Shown here: piece after piece, positions 6,085 through 14,095 of the stretch
How the letters are laid out: every line of letters begins with the position of its first letter
Position numbering within the stretch: position 1 is the stretch's first letter
NCBI GenBank assembly: GCA_017643965.1
Contig: JAEPMM010000027.1
Coordinates: 1-15,606 of the forward strand
Source of the DNA: Marinobacter sp.
GTDB lineage: Bacteria; Pseudomonadota; Gammaproteobacteria; Pseudomonadales; Oleiphilaceae
Direction: 5' to 3'
Length of the DNA: 15,606 nt
The notes under the pieces: model-generated
The model's input: the letters and a program-made list of their open reading frames with translations, nothing else
Database searches by the model: none
What the model was told of the DNA's origin: nothing
Translations under genes and position numbers: made by a program

Positions 6085-7203
6085 ATGAAACAGGAATCTC
6101 CGATTATCCGACGTAAATCCCGCCAGATCATGGTGGGCGATGTGCCTGTGGGTGGCGATGCACCGATTGCGGTGCAGAGCATGACCAACACCAACACCTG
6201 CGACGTGGAGGCCACGGTCGGCCAGATTCAGGCGTTGCAGGAGGCGGGTGCCGACATCGTGCGGGTGTCCGTGCCCAGTATGGACGCGGCTGAAGCGTTC
6301 GGACAGATCCGCTCCAAGGTGTCTGTTCCCCTGGTGGCAGACATCCACTTTGATCACAAGATTGCCCTGCGGGTGGCGGAGCTGGGGGTGGATTGCCTGC
6401 GTATCAACCCTGGCAACATCGGTCGCGAAGACCGGGTCAGTGCGGTGATCAGTGCCGCCCGGGATCGCAACATCCCGATCCGGATCGGAGTAAACGCGGG
6501 TTCGCTCGAAAAGGAACTGCAACGCAAGTACGGCGAGCCCACGCCGGATGCGCTGGTGGAATCCGCCATGCGCCACATCGATATTCTTGATCGCCACGAT
6601 TTTCAGAACTTCAAGGTCAGCCTGAAGGCGTCCGAAGTGTTCATGACCGTGGCCGCCTGTCGCAAGATTGCCTCGCAGATCGAGCAGCCGCTGCATCTTG
6701 GCATTACCGAGGCCGGCGGTTTCCGCTCCGGCACGGTTAAATCCTCTATTGGCCTCGGCATGCTGTTGATGGACGGAATCGGCGATACCATCCGGGTCTC
6801 GCTGGCTGCGGACCCGATACAGGAAATCAAGGTCGGCTTCGACATCCTCAAGAGCCTCCGTTTGCGCAGCCGCGGCATCAATTTCATTGCCTGCCCGAGC
6901 TGCTCACGGCAGAACTTTGATGTTATCCAGACCATGAACGATCTCGAGGCACGGCTTGAGGATGTCAATTCCCCGCTGGACGTGGCCATTATCGGGTGCA
7001 TCGTGAATGGCCCCGGTGAGGCGAAAGAAGCGGACATCGGCCTCACCGGTGGTAGCCCCAAGAACCTGTTCTATATGGGCGGCAAACCGAACCAGAAGCT
7101 GGATAACGCCACCCTGACAGACGACCTCGAGCGTCTGATCCGGGAGGAAATTGCCCGCCGTCGTGAGCAGGAAGACGCCATTATTGCCCGTTCGGGCGAG
7201 TAA
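6085..7203 (+). CDS. ispG: 4-hydroxy-3-methylbut-2-enyl diphosphate synthase IspG (GcpE)
   Basis: Penultimate enzyme of the MEP isoprenoid pathway; it reductively converts MEcPP to HMBPP using a [4Fe-4S] cluster. The cluster ligands match E. coli numbering exactly: C270 and C273 (ACPSCSRQ), C305 (IGCIVNGPGE) and E312. The TIM-barrel part is highly conserved (APIAVQSMTNT, VADIHFD, RINPGNIG, IPIRIGVNAGSLE, HLGITEAGG). Length is 372, as E. coli. The ATG at 6085 gives an N-terminus aligning with the E. coli protein. No good Shine-Dalgarno is visible in the 35-bp gap after rodZ. It is an Fe-S client and essential if, as is usual in gammaproteobacteria, the cell has no mevalonate pathway. Confidence 0.98.
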   Translation: MKQESPIIRRKSRQIMVGDVPVGGDAPIAVQSMTNTNTCDVEATVGQIQALQEAGADIVRVSVPSMDAAEAFGQIRSKVSVPLVADIHFDHKIALRVAELGVDCLRINPGNIGREDRVSAVISAARDRNIPIRIGVNAGSLEKELQRKYGEPTPDALVESAMRHIDILDRHDFQNFKVSLKASEVFMTVAACRKIASQIEQPLHLGITEAGGFRSGTVKSSIGLGMLLMDGIGDTIRVSLAADPIQEIKVGFDILKSLRLRSRGINFIACPSCSRQNFDVIQTMNDLEARLEDVNSPLDVAIIGCIVNGPGEAKEADIGLTGGSPKNLFYMGGKPNQKLDNATLTDDLERLIREEIARRREQEDAIIARSGE

Positions 7204-7245
7204 CCGGTCATAGCGCAATCATTGATTCGAATTTAAGGGTTTAAC

Positions 7246-8526
7246 TTGGCTAAGATTCAGGCAATTCGCGGGATGAACGACATCCTGCCGGAGCAGACAC
7301 CGATCTGGCAGTTTGTTGAAGGTAAGGTTCGCAAGGTGCTGGCCGGTTACGGTTACCGGGAAATCCGCATGCCTATTGTGGAACAGACTGATCTGTTCAA
7401 GCGTTCCATCGGCGAAGTGACCGATATTGTTGAAAAAGAAATGTACACCTTCGAGGACCGCAACGGCGACAGCCTGACCCTGCGACCGGAAGGCACCGCA
7501 GGTTGTGTGCGGGCAGCGGAGGAACATGGTCTGCTGTTCAACCAGACCCAGCGGTTATGGTACACCGGCCCGATGTTCCGCCACGAGCGTCCGCAGAAAG
7601 GTCGCTATCGTCAGTTTCACCAGATTGGCGTGGAATGCTTCGGCATGGCCGGCCCGGATATTGACGCGGAACTGCTGATTCTGACGGCACGGCTGTGGAA
7701 AGAGCTCGGCCTGACCGCTCACACCCGCCTCGAGATCAATTCGATCGGTACGTCAGCCGCCCGCAAGGCCTATCGGGAAGCCCTGGTGGAGTATCTGTCG
7801 GGATTCCGTGAGCAACTCGACGAGGACAGCCAGCGTCGTCTGGAAACCAACCCGTTGCGTATCCTCGACAGCAAGAATGCTGATACCCAGGCGATCCTGG
7901 GCGATGCGCCGAAGCTTGACGACTACCTCGACGAAGAATCGCTGGCCCATTTCCGCCGGCTGCGTGAACTGCTGGACGCCGCGGGCATTCAGTACACGGT
8001 GAACCCCCGCCTGGTGCGGGGGCTCGATTATTACGGCAAAACGGTGTTCGAATGGATTACCGATAGCCTCGGGGCCCAGGGCACGGTGTGCGCCGGCGGG
8101 CGTTACGATGGCCTGGTCGAGCAACTCGGCGGCAAGCCCACGGTGGCGGTCGGATTTGCCATGGGCCTCGAACGCCTGATTCTTTTGCTGGAAACTCTGG
8201 ACCTGGTCCCCGAGGAGGCAAACAGCGATGCCGATGTTTACGTAACCGCGATGGGTGAGCGGGCGGTGGCCGCCGCGTTTGCGATGTCTGAAACGCTTCG
8301 GTCTGAACTCCCGGGTGCCGTCATTGTGACCCACTGTGGGGGCGGCAGCTTCAAGAGCCAGATGAAAAAAGCCGATCGCAGCGGCGCCCGTTATGCGGTC
8401 ATCCTCGGCGAGAATGAAATCGACAGTGGCACGGCTGGCCTGAAGCCGCTGCGTTCCGACGAGGGTCAGCAGGAACTGGCGCAGGCTGAACTGGTTTCCA
8501 CACTCAAACCTTTGCTGGGCGCCTGA
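7246..8526 (+). CDS. hisS: Histidine--tRNA ligase (TTG start)
   Basis: Class II aminoacyl-tRNA synthetase charging tRNA-His. Motif 2 is at about 108-126 (GPMFRHERPQKGRYRQFHQ), the histidine-specific motifs are LVRGLDYY (256-263) and AGGRYDGL (283-290), and motif 3 is AVGFAMGLERLI (301-312). The C-terminal anticodon-binding domain runs from about 329 to 422 (VYVTAMGE, THCGGGSFKSQMKKAD). Length 426 is normal. The start is TTG at 7246: it gives the conserved opening (M)AKIQAIRGMND, and AAGGG at 7235-7239 lies 6 bases before it. The next in-frame ATG would remove conserved residues. It follows ispG after 42 bp, the usual arrangement. Confidence 0.98.
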   Translation: MAKIQAIRGMNDILPEQTPIWQFVEGKVRKVLAGYGYREIRMPIVEQTDLFKRSIGEVTDIVEKEMYTFEDRNGDSLTLRPEGTAGCVRAAEEHGLLFNQTQRLWYTGPMFRHERPQKGRYRQFHQIGVECFGMAGPDIDAELLILTARLWKELGLTAHTRLEINSIGTSAARKAYREALVEYLSGFREQLDEDSQRRLETNPLRILDSKNADTQAILGDAPKLDDYLDEESLAHFRRLRELLDAAGIQYTVNPRLVRGLDYYGKTVFEWITDSLGAQGTVCAGGRYDGLVEQLGGKPTVAVGFAMGLERLILLLETLDLVPEEANSDADVYVTAMGERAVAAAFAMSETLRSELPGAVIVTHCGGGSFKSQMKKADRSGARYAVILGENEIDSGTAGLKPLRSDEGQQELAQAELVSTLKPLLGA

Positions 8527-8552
8527 ACAGGGCAACCGCGAACACTTATAAA
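8524..8552 (+). promoter_or_regulatory. Weak candidate promoter before yfgM
   Basis: TGAACA (8524-8529, 4 of 6 to -35) and TATAAA (8547-8552, 5 of 6 to -10) are separated by 17 bp, in an AT-rich patch between hisS and yfgM. The -35 overlaps the hisS stop. The match is modest and could be chance. Confidence 0.3.
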
Positions 8553-8574
8553 AACGTTTATCACAGGAGTCATC

Positions 8575-9231
8575 ATGGCTGAATTGCGGACCGAGGAAGA
8601 ACAGATTCAGGCGATCAAGGACTGGTGGAAGAAGAACGGCAGTTCGCTTCTGATCGGTATCGGTGCAGCTCTGGCGATTGTCTTTGGCTGGCAGACCTGG
8701 CAGAACCATCAGCAAACGCAGCGTACTGAAGCGGCGTCTCAGTTCGCCAATCTGCTCAATGCCTACAGCGATCAGTCCGGTGAAAACAGCGGCGAAACTG
8801 TGGCGTTCGTTGCCGGCAACCTGAAAGAAGAGTTCTCCGACAGTGCCTACGCGGTCTACGGCATGCTCCTGCTGGCCCGTCAGCAGTTGATGGATGAGGG
8901 CGACGCAGAGGCGGCCGTTGAATCCTTGCAGTGGGCCCAAGGCAAGATCGACGATGGCAGTGCGTTGTCGTTTGTCATTCGTAACCGCCTGGCCCGTGCC
9001 CAGTTTGCTGCCGAACAGTACGACGAAGCCCTGGCCACTCTGGACGCGGCCGGTGACAACGAGGCCTTTGCTTCGATTTACGCAGAACTGCGTGGAGACA
9101 TTCTGCTGGCCAAGGGTGACCGTGAGGGTGCCAGGGAAGCCTACCTCGCCGCCCGTGAACGGAGCCAGCAGGGCCGCAGTGGCGTACTCGAGCTGAAACT
9201 GTCGGATCTCGGCGTTCAAGGGGGTGCATAA
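8575..9231 (+). CDS. yfgM: YfgM family membrane-anchored TPR protein (SecYEG ancillary subunit)
   Basis: Inner-membrane protein with a large periplasmic tetratricopeptide domain. In E. coli YfgM associates with SecYEG and the chaperone PpiD and helps hand over secreted proteins. Features seen are an N-terminal cytoplasmic segment (RTEEEQIQAIKDWWKKNG, typical of the family), one transmembrane helix (about 23-40, LLIGIGAALAIVFGW), then helical TPR-like repeats to the end (QYDEALATLDAAGDNEA, GDILLAKGDREGAREAYLAA). Length is 218 against 206 in E. coli. AGGAG at 8565-8569 is 5 bases before the ATG. The stop codon overlaps the bamB start by one base (TAATG), linking it to outer-membrane protein assembly. 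Confidence 0.92.
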   Translation: MAELRTEEEQIQAIKDWWKKNGSSLLIGIGAALAIVFGWQTWQNHQQTQRTEAASQFANLLNAYSDQSGENSGETVAFVAGNLKEEFSDSAYAVYGMLLLARQQLMDEGDAEAAVESLQWAQGKIDDGSALSFVIRNRLARAQFAAEQYDEALATLDAAGDNEAFASIYAELRGDILLAKGDREGAREAYLAARERSQQGRSGVLELKLSDLGVQGGA

Positions 9232-10403
9232 TGCCCTGGTTGTCTGATCGGCCCATCGCCAGTCGCGTTCTCGGTGCCGCATTGCTTGCAACCCTCATGG
9301 CGGGTTGCAGTACGAAGGAGCCCATTGAGGAGCCGGCGCCGGTCCCTGACATCGAATCCACCGTGGAGCTGGACAGCATCTGGACCATGGATGTCGGTGA
9401 CGGTCATGGGGACCAGTTTCTCTACCTCACGCCCCTGAACACCGGTGAGCTTATCTATGTTGCGGCCGCCAATGGCGACGTCTATGCCGTGCAGGCAGAG
9501 AACGGCAAGGTCGAGTGGTACCAGGATCTGGACAGGCAGGTGTTTGCCGGCCTGGGCGGTGACCGAGAGCACCTGTATCTGGTGACCCGTGACGCGCAGC
9601 TCGTGGCACTGTCACGGGTTAACGGGGAAGTGATCTGGGAGGAGCCGCTGCCGAACGAGGTCCTGGCAACGCCGCAATCCAATGGCGACATCGTGGTGAT
9701 TCAGACCACCGACGGCAAGGTGTTGGCTTTCGATACCACCTCCGGTGAGCTCAACTGGCAGTACGACGGTGTAGTGCCAGTGCTGTCGATCCGTGCGGCA
9801 GCGCCACCTCTGGTGGGCAGCGAGCTGGTACTGGCCGGTTTTGCCAATGGCAAACTGATGGCCTTGTCTGCCGAAAACGGCCAGCCGGAATGGCAGTACG
9901 AAGTAGGTCAGGCGCAGGGGCGCACCGAGCTTGAACGCCTGGTGGATGTGACCAGCCAGCCACTGATCCTGGAGAATGCGGCCCTGGTGGTCGGGTATCA
10001 GGGCAAGCTGGCGCTGGTGGATCTGCGTAACGGCGAGGAAATCTGGAGCCGCAGTGCCTCCAGTCTCCATTCCCCCATGATTGGCGCAGGTAACCTGTAC
10101 GTCTCCTCTGCCAATGGCGACATCATTGCCTATCAGGGCTCGAACCGCCGTGAGTTGTGGACTCAGGACCGGCTGTCATGGCGCCAGACCACTCAGCCGG
10201 TGGTTTACGACGACTACCTGCTGGTGGGGGATTTCGAAGGTTACATCCATATGTTGTCGCTGGAGGACGGCTCGCTGCAGGGCCAGCTGGAATTTGACGA
10301 TGAAGGTCTTCGTGTGCCCGCTCAGCGGCTGCGCGATGGCAAGCTGCTGGTGTTTGGAAACAGCGGTAAACTGAGCGTGCTTGAACTCAAGGAAAGCGAC
10401 TGA
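9231..10403 (+). CDS. bamB: Outer membrane protein assembly factor BamB
   Basis: Lipoprotein subunit of the BAM complex that inserts beta-barrel proteins into the outer membrane, acting as a scaffold for BamA. The signal peptide (SRVLGAALLATLMAG) ends in lipobox L-M-A-G-C, giving lipidated C26. The rest is a beta-propeller built from PQQ-like repeats; at least seven are recognisable by their NG-x-[VLI]-x-A and GE-x-x-W pattern (for example NGDVYAVQAENGKVEW, DAQLVALSRVNGEVIW, NGKLMALSAENGQPEW, QGKLALVDLRNGEEIW). Length 390 matches E. coli (392). A G-rich Shine-Dalgarno (AAGGGGG, 9218-9224) is 6 bases from the ATG, inside the end of yfgM. Confidence 0.97.
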   Translation: MPWLSDRPIASRVLGAALLATLMAGCSTKEPIEEPAPVPDIESTVELDSIWTMDVGDGHGDQFLYLTPLNTGELIYVAAANGDVYAVQAENGKVEWYQDLDRQVFAGLGGDREHLYLVTRDAQLVALSRVNGEVIWEEPLPNEVLATPQSNGDIVVIQTTDGKVLAFDTTSGELNWQYDGVVPVLSIRAAAPPLVGSELVLAGFANGKLMALSAENGQPEWQYEVGQAQGRTELERLVDVTSQPLILENAALVVGYQGKLALVDLRNGEEIWSRSASSLHSPMIGAGNLYVSSANGDIIAYQGSNRRELWTQDRLSWRQTTQPVVYDDYLLVGDFEGYIHMLSLEDGSLQGQLEFDDEGLRVPAQRLRDGKLLVFGNSGKLSVLELKESD

Positions 10404-10415
10404 GCGCTTCCTTCC

Positions 10416-10435
10416 CCGGGTCCACAAGGGCCCGG
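10416..10435 (+). terminator. GC-rich stem-loop between bamB and der
   Basis: CCGGGTCC (10416-10423) pairs with GGGCCCGG (10428-10435) through eight pairs, one of them G-U, around the tetraloop ACAA. The downstream sequence ATAATCTTTTG has only four consecutive Ts, seven bases from the stem, so it is at best an inefficient terminator. It could be an attenuator or an mRNA stability or processing element. It fills most of the 55-bp bamB-der gap. Confidence 0.45.
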
Positions 10436-10458
10436 ATAATCTTTTGTAGCGGAACACT

Positions 10459-11880
10459 ATGACCCCTGTAATTGCCCTTGTCGGCCGGCCCAATGTCGGT
10501 AAATCGACTCTTTTCAATCAGATGACCCGGTCCCGGGATGCGCTGGTAGCGGATTTCCCGGGGCTTACCCGTGACCGGAAATACGGTGAGGGCAACCACG
10601 AGGGGCAGCGTTTCATTGTTATCGACACCGGCGGCCTGACCGGTGATGAAGAGGGCCTGGATGCGGAAATGGCCCGCCAGTCCCTGCAGGCGATCGAAGA
10701 GGCGGATATTGTTCTGTTTCTGGTGGATGGCCGATCCGGTTTGATGGCAGGCGACGAGCTGATTGCCAATCACCTCCGCAAGACTGGCAAACGTGCCCAT
10801 CTGGTGGTGAACAAAACCGACGGTCAGGATCCGGACATTGCCGCTTCCGATTTTTACAGCCTCGGGTTTGACTCCACTTTCATGATCGCGGCGTCCCACA
10901 ACCGGGGGATCCGTTCAATGCTGACGCTGCTTTTGCCGTCGGAGGAAGAGCGGGAAGAGCAGGACCGGGCGGACCGCTATCCGGGTATTCGTATCGGCAT
11001 CGTCGGGCGGCCCAACGTCGGTAAATCAACTCTGGTCAACCGTATGCTCGGTGAGGATCGGGTGGTGGTGTACGACATGCCGGGCACCACTCGCGACAGC
11101 GTCTACATTCCGTTTGAGCGTCAGGACAAGCAATACACCCTGATCGATACGGCAGGCGTGCGCCGCCGCAAGAACGTGCACGAAGTGGTGGAGAAATTCT
11201 CCATCATCAAGACCCTGCAGGCCATTGATGACGCCCATGTGGTGATTCTGGTTATTGATGCTCGCGACGGGTTGATGAATCAGGATCTGCATCTGATCGG
11301 CTTCGTGCTGGATGCGGGCCGGTCGCTGGTGATTGCCGTCAATAAATGGGACGGCATGGATCCGGAAGACCGGGCGCGGGTGAAGGAGCAGGTGCAGCGC
11401 CGCCTCGATTTTCTCGACTACGCCGACAAACACTACATCTCTGCACTGCACGGGTCCGGAGTGGGCGTGATGTACGACTCGGTGCAGGCCTGCTACGACT
11501 CTGCCATGGCAAAGTGGCCCACCAACCGGCTTACGGCCATCCTCGAGGATGCCATTGCCCAGCATCAGCCGCCGATGGTGCACAACCGTCGGATCAAGCT
11601 GCGCTATGCCCACCAGGGGGGCTCCAACCCGCCGGTGATCGTGGTGCATGGCAACCAGACCGACGCTCTGCCGGGATCCTACAAGCGCTACCTGGAAAAC
11701 ACCTTCCGTAAGGTGCTGAAAGTGACCGGATCTCCGATCCGTTTCGAGTTCCGCTCCAGCGAGAACCCGTTTGCCCACAAGGTTGACCGCTTGACGCCAC
11801 GCCAGAAAGTCAAGAAAGACAACGACATCAAGGCGGGGCGTCGCACCAAGAAGCCCCGCATGAAAAGCAAGAAGCGCTAG
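10459..11880 (+). CDS. der: Ribosome assembly GTPase Der (EngA)
   Basis: Essential tandem GTPase needed for maturation of the 50S ribosomal subunit. Two complete G domains are visible. The first has G1 GRPNVGKST (9-17), G3 DTGG (56-59) and G4 NKTD (118-121). The second has G1 GRPNVGKST (183-191), G3 DTAG (230-233) and G4 NKWD (295-298). A C-terminal KH-like domain (about 352-440, with RRIKLRYAHQGGSNPP) binds rRNA, and a strongly basic tail follows (QKVKKDNDIKAGRRTKKPRMKSKKR region, 449-473). Length 473 is close to E. coli (490). Only a weak Shine-Dalgarno (GGA at 10451-10453) precedes the ATG. It ends the plus-strand block and converges on pta, 34 bp away. Confidence 0.98.
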   Translation: MTPVIALVGRPNVGKSTLFNQMTRSRDALVADFPGLTRDRKYGEGNHEGQRFIVIDTGGLTGDEEGLDAEMARQSLQAIEEADIVLFLVDGRSGLMAGDELIANHLRKTGKRAHLVVNKTDGQDPDIAASDFYSLGFDSTFMIAASHNRGIRSMLTLLLPSEEEREEQDRADRYPGIRIGIVGRPNVGKSTLVNRMLGEDRVVVYDMPGTTRDSVYIPFERQDKQYTLIDTAGVRRRKNVHEVVEKFSIIKTLQAIDDAHVVILVIDARDGLMNQDLHLIGFVLDAGRSLVIAVNKWDGMDPEDRARVKEQVQRRLDFLDYADKHYISALHGSGVGVMYDSVQACYDSAMAKWPTNRLTAILEDAIAQHQPPMVHNRRIKLRYAHQGGSNPPVIVVHGNQTDALPGSYKRYLENTFRKVLKVTGSPIRFEFRSSENPFAHKVDRLTPRQKVKKDNDIKAGRRTKKPRMKSKKR

Positions 11881-11906
11881 GCTCCCGGCGACCCTCGTTG
11901 TCTCCA

Positions 11907-11928
11907 CGGGGCTGTCATGCCAGCCCCG
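11907..11928. terminator. Symmetric stem-loop at the der/pta convergent junction
   Basis: CGGGGCTG (11907-11914) and CAGCCCCG (11921-11928) form a perfect 8-bp stem with loop TCATGC. On the minus strand the stem spans the last pta codons and its TGA stop (complement of 11915-11917). Being palindromic it could work for both converging transcripts, but neither strand has a T-run after it, so termination would be weak or need Rho. Confidence 0.45.
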
Positions 11929-14068
11929 CGTCCTCCACCTGTTTTGCCTGCACCGCCGTCAGTGCAATGGTGAAGACAATGTCTTCCACCAGCGCGCCCC
12001 GTGACAGATCGTTCACCGGCTTCCGCAGACCCTGCAGCATCGGCCCGATACTGACCACGTTGGCACTCCGCTGGACCGCCTTGTAGGTGGTGTTGCCGGT
12101 GTTCAGGTCGGGGAAGATAAACACCGTGGCTCGACCGGCCACCTTGCTGTCCGGCGCCTTGCTTTTGGCGACACTCTCAATGGCGGCGGCATCGTACTGC
12201 AGTGGTCCGTCGATCAGCAGGTCCGGGCGCCGCTCACGGGCAATCCGGGTGGCTTCCCGAACCTTGTCAACATCCTGGCCGCTGCCGGACTCGCCGGTGC
12301 TGTAGCTGATCATGGCGACCACGGGTTCGATGCCAAACGCTTCCGCCGACTCCGCGCTCTGGATGGCAATGTCGGCCAGCTCTTCAGCGTTGGGGTCAGG
12401 GTTGATGGCGCAGTCTCCGTAAACCACCACCTGCTGCGGTAGCAGCATGAAAAACACCGAGGACACGACCTTGGCCTGATCATGGGTTTTGATCAGTTGC
12501 AGGGCAGGGCGCACGGTATTGGCGGTGGTATGAACCGCACCGGACACCAGCCCGTCAGCTTCGTTCATTGCCACCATCATGGTGCCGAGCACCACGTTGT
12601 CCTCCAGCATGGCGTCGGCCATGTCGGTTGTCAGCCCCTTGTGCTTGCGCAGGTCCACCATGGCTGCCACGTATTTTTCCCGGTCTTTGGCGGGATCGAT
12701 GATCTCGATGTCCTCCGGCAGTTCAAGCCCCTGGGAGCTGGCCACATTGCGGATATCGGCAGGCTCGCCGATCAGCGCGCAGGTCGCCAGGCCACGTTGA
12801 TGGCAGATGATGGCTGCCTGAACCGTGCGGGGCTCATTACCCTCCGGCAGTACGATCCGTTTGGCGGCAGCCCGGGCGCGTTCGGATAACCGATGCCGGA
12901 ATGCCGGCGGCGAGAGCCGGCTCTGGCGCTGAACCTTGAGGTGTTCCTGCAGCCAGGCAGTGTCCATGCGGGTCGCGACGGCCTCCATGGCGCCCTCGAT
13001 GCGATCGGGATCGTCAATGGGGATGGCGTTGGAGAGATTGGCGAGCTGGTGTGCGGTTTCATATGTGTTGCTGTCTGCGCGCAGCACCGGCAGTCCGGTG
13101 TCCAGTGCACGCCGGCACAGATCGATTACACGGTCATCGGGCATCAGGCCACCGGTCAGCATGAGGCCGGCCAGCGGCACGCCGTTGAGCGCGGCCACCG
13201 CAGTAGCGACCACAATATCCTCTCGGTCGCCCGGGGTCACCATCAGCGTGCCGGGCTTCAGGGTATCCACCATGTTGCGAATGGTGCGGGCACACACCGA
13301 GACCTTCTGCACCCGGCGCGTGTGCATATGGCCTTCGTGCAACACCGGCATACCGGTTTCCCGCGCAATGTCGGACACCCGCACCGCCAGTAGCTCCGGT
13401 TGCCAGGGAATGCTGGCCAGCAGCCGGAACCGGCCGTCGCGGAACACCGCGCAACGGGTCGCAAAATCCACATTGCCGCCGGTTGCGTGGGAATTCACTC
13501 TCGGCGTGAACTCTGAACGTTCCGGTTCGCCCACCTTGTTCAGGATCACCGCGATCACATCCGGGTCGGAGGGATCGGCGAACAGGCGAGACGAGAAATC
13601 CAGCTCCTCATCCAGCTCTTCCGGGGAGAGGTCCTTGGGCGTACTGACCAGGATGACCTCGGAGCCGAGATTGCGTGCGACCTCCACATTCAGGCGGGCA
13701 ATGTAGGCCTCGCTGCGATCCGGCACCAGCCCCTCGATAATCACCACATCGACGGTACCGGCCACCTTCTGGTACTCACCGACCAGGGTTTCCATCAGCA
13801 GGTCGGCCTTGCCCTTGTTCAGAAGCTGCTGTGCTTCCTTGAGGTCCATCGGATCCGGGGGCTCGAGATGGCTGCGGGCACGCACGAAGGCAACCGAGGT
13901 GTCCTTGCCATCGTTGTGCTGTGACTCGCCTTGATGGACGGATTGGCTGAAGGGTTTGTAGAAGCCCACGCTGACCCCCTGGCGCTCCAGAGCACGGAGC
14001 AGCCCGAGACAGACCGAGGTGAGGCCGGAATCGAGGGAGGTAGGAGCAATGAACAGACTTTTCGCCAT
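11915..14068 (-). CDS. pta: Phosphate acetyltransferase, long (three-domain) form
   Basis: Interconverts acetyl-CoA plus phosphate with acetyl phosphate plus CoA; with AckA it forms the acetate overflow/assimilation pathway. At 717 residues it is the long form (E. coli 714). It has an N-terminal BioD-like P-loop-fold domain with a degenerate loop (APTSLDSGLTSV, 8-19), a central DRTGG-type regulatory domain (about 225-340; TPGDREDIVVATAVAALNG), and the C-terminal catalytic PTA domain (about 390-710; LPEGNEPRTVQAA, SGAVHTTANTVRPALQ, SYSTGESGSG, ELQYD-like DGPLQYDAA, FPDLNTGNTTYKAVQR). The start codon at 14066-14068 is preceded by AAAGGA (complement of 14076-14081) at 7 bases. It follows ackA after 27 bp, so the two are almost certainly cotranscribed. 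Confidence 0.97.
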   Translation of the reverse strand: MAKSLFIAPTSLDSGLTSVCLGLLRALERQGVSVGFYKPFSQSVHQGESQHNDGKDTSVAFVRARSHLEPPDPMDLKEAQQLLNKGKADLLMETLVGEYQKVAGTVDVVIIEGLVPDRSEAYIARLNVEVARNLGSEVILVSTPKDLSPEELDEELDFSSRLFADPSDPDVIAVILNKVGEPERSEFTPRVNSHATGGNVDFATRCAVFRDGRFRLLASIPWQPELLAVRVSDIARETGMPVLHEGHMHTRRVQKVSVCARTIRNMVDTLKPGTLMVTPGDREDIVVATAVAALNGVPLAGLMLTGGLMPDDRVIDLCRRALDTGLPVLRADSNTYETAHQLANLSNAIPIDDPDRIEGAMEAVATRMDTAWLQEHLKVQRQSRLSPPAFRHRLSERARAAAKRIVLPEGNEPRTVQAAIICHQRGLATCALIGEPADIRNVASSQGLELPEDIEIIDPAKDREKYVAAMVDLRKHKGLTTDMADAMLEDNVVLGTMMVAMNEADGLVSGAVHTTANTVRPALQLIKTHDQAKVVSSVFFMLLPQQVVVYGDCAINPDPNAEELADIAIQSAESAEAFGIEPVVAMISYSTGESGSGQDVDKVREATRIARERRPDLLIDGPLQYDAAAIESVAKSKAPDSKVAGRATVFIFPDLNTGNTTYKAVQRSANVVSIGPMLQGLRKPVNDLSRGALVEDIVFTIALTAVQAKQVEDAGLA

Positions 14069-14095
14069 GAGCGGGTCCTTTCTGGTGGTGCGGTA

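Noticed and set aside
7753..9291. 512-codon open frame on the minus strand
   Set aside because: It lies antisense across hisS, yfgM and their gap, shows no recognisable domain, and is explained by the codon bias of the genuine genes on the plus strand.
11026..11907. 293-codon minus-strand frame opposite der
   Set aside because: Shadow of the well-supported Der reading frame; His-rich and low-information, with no family resemblance.
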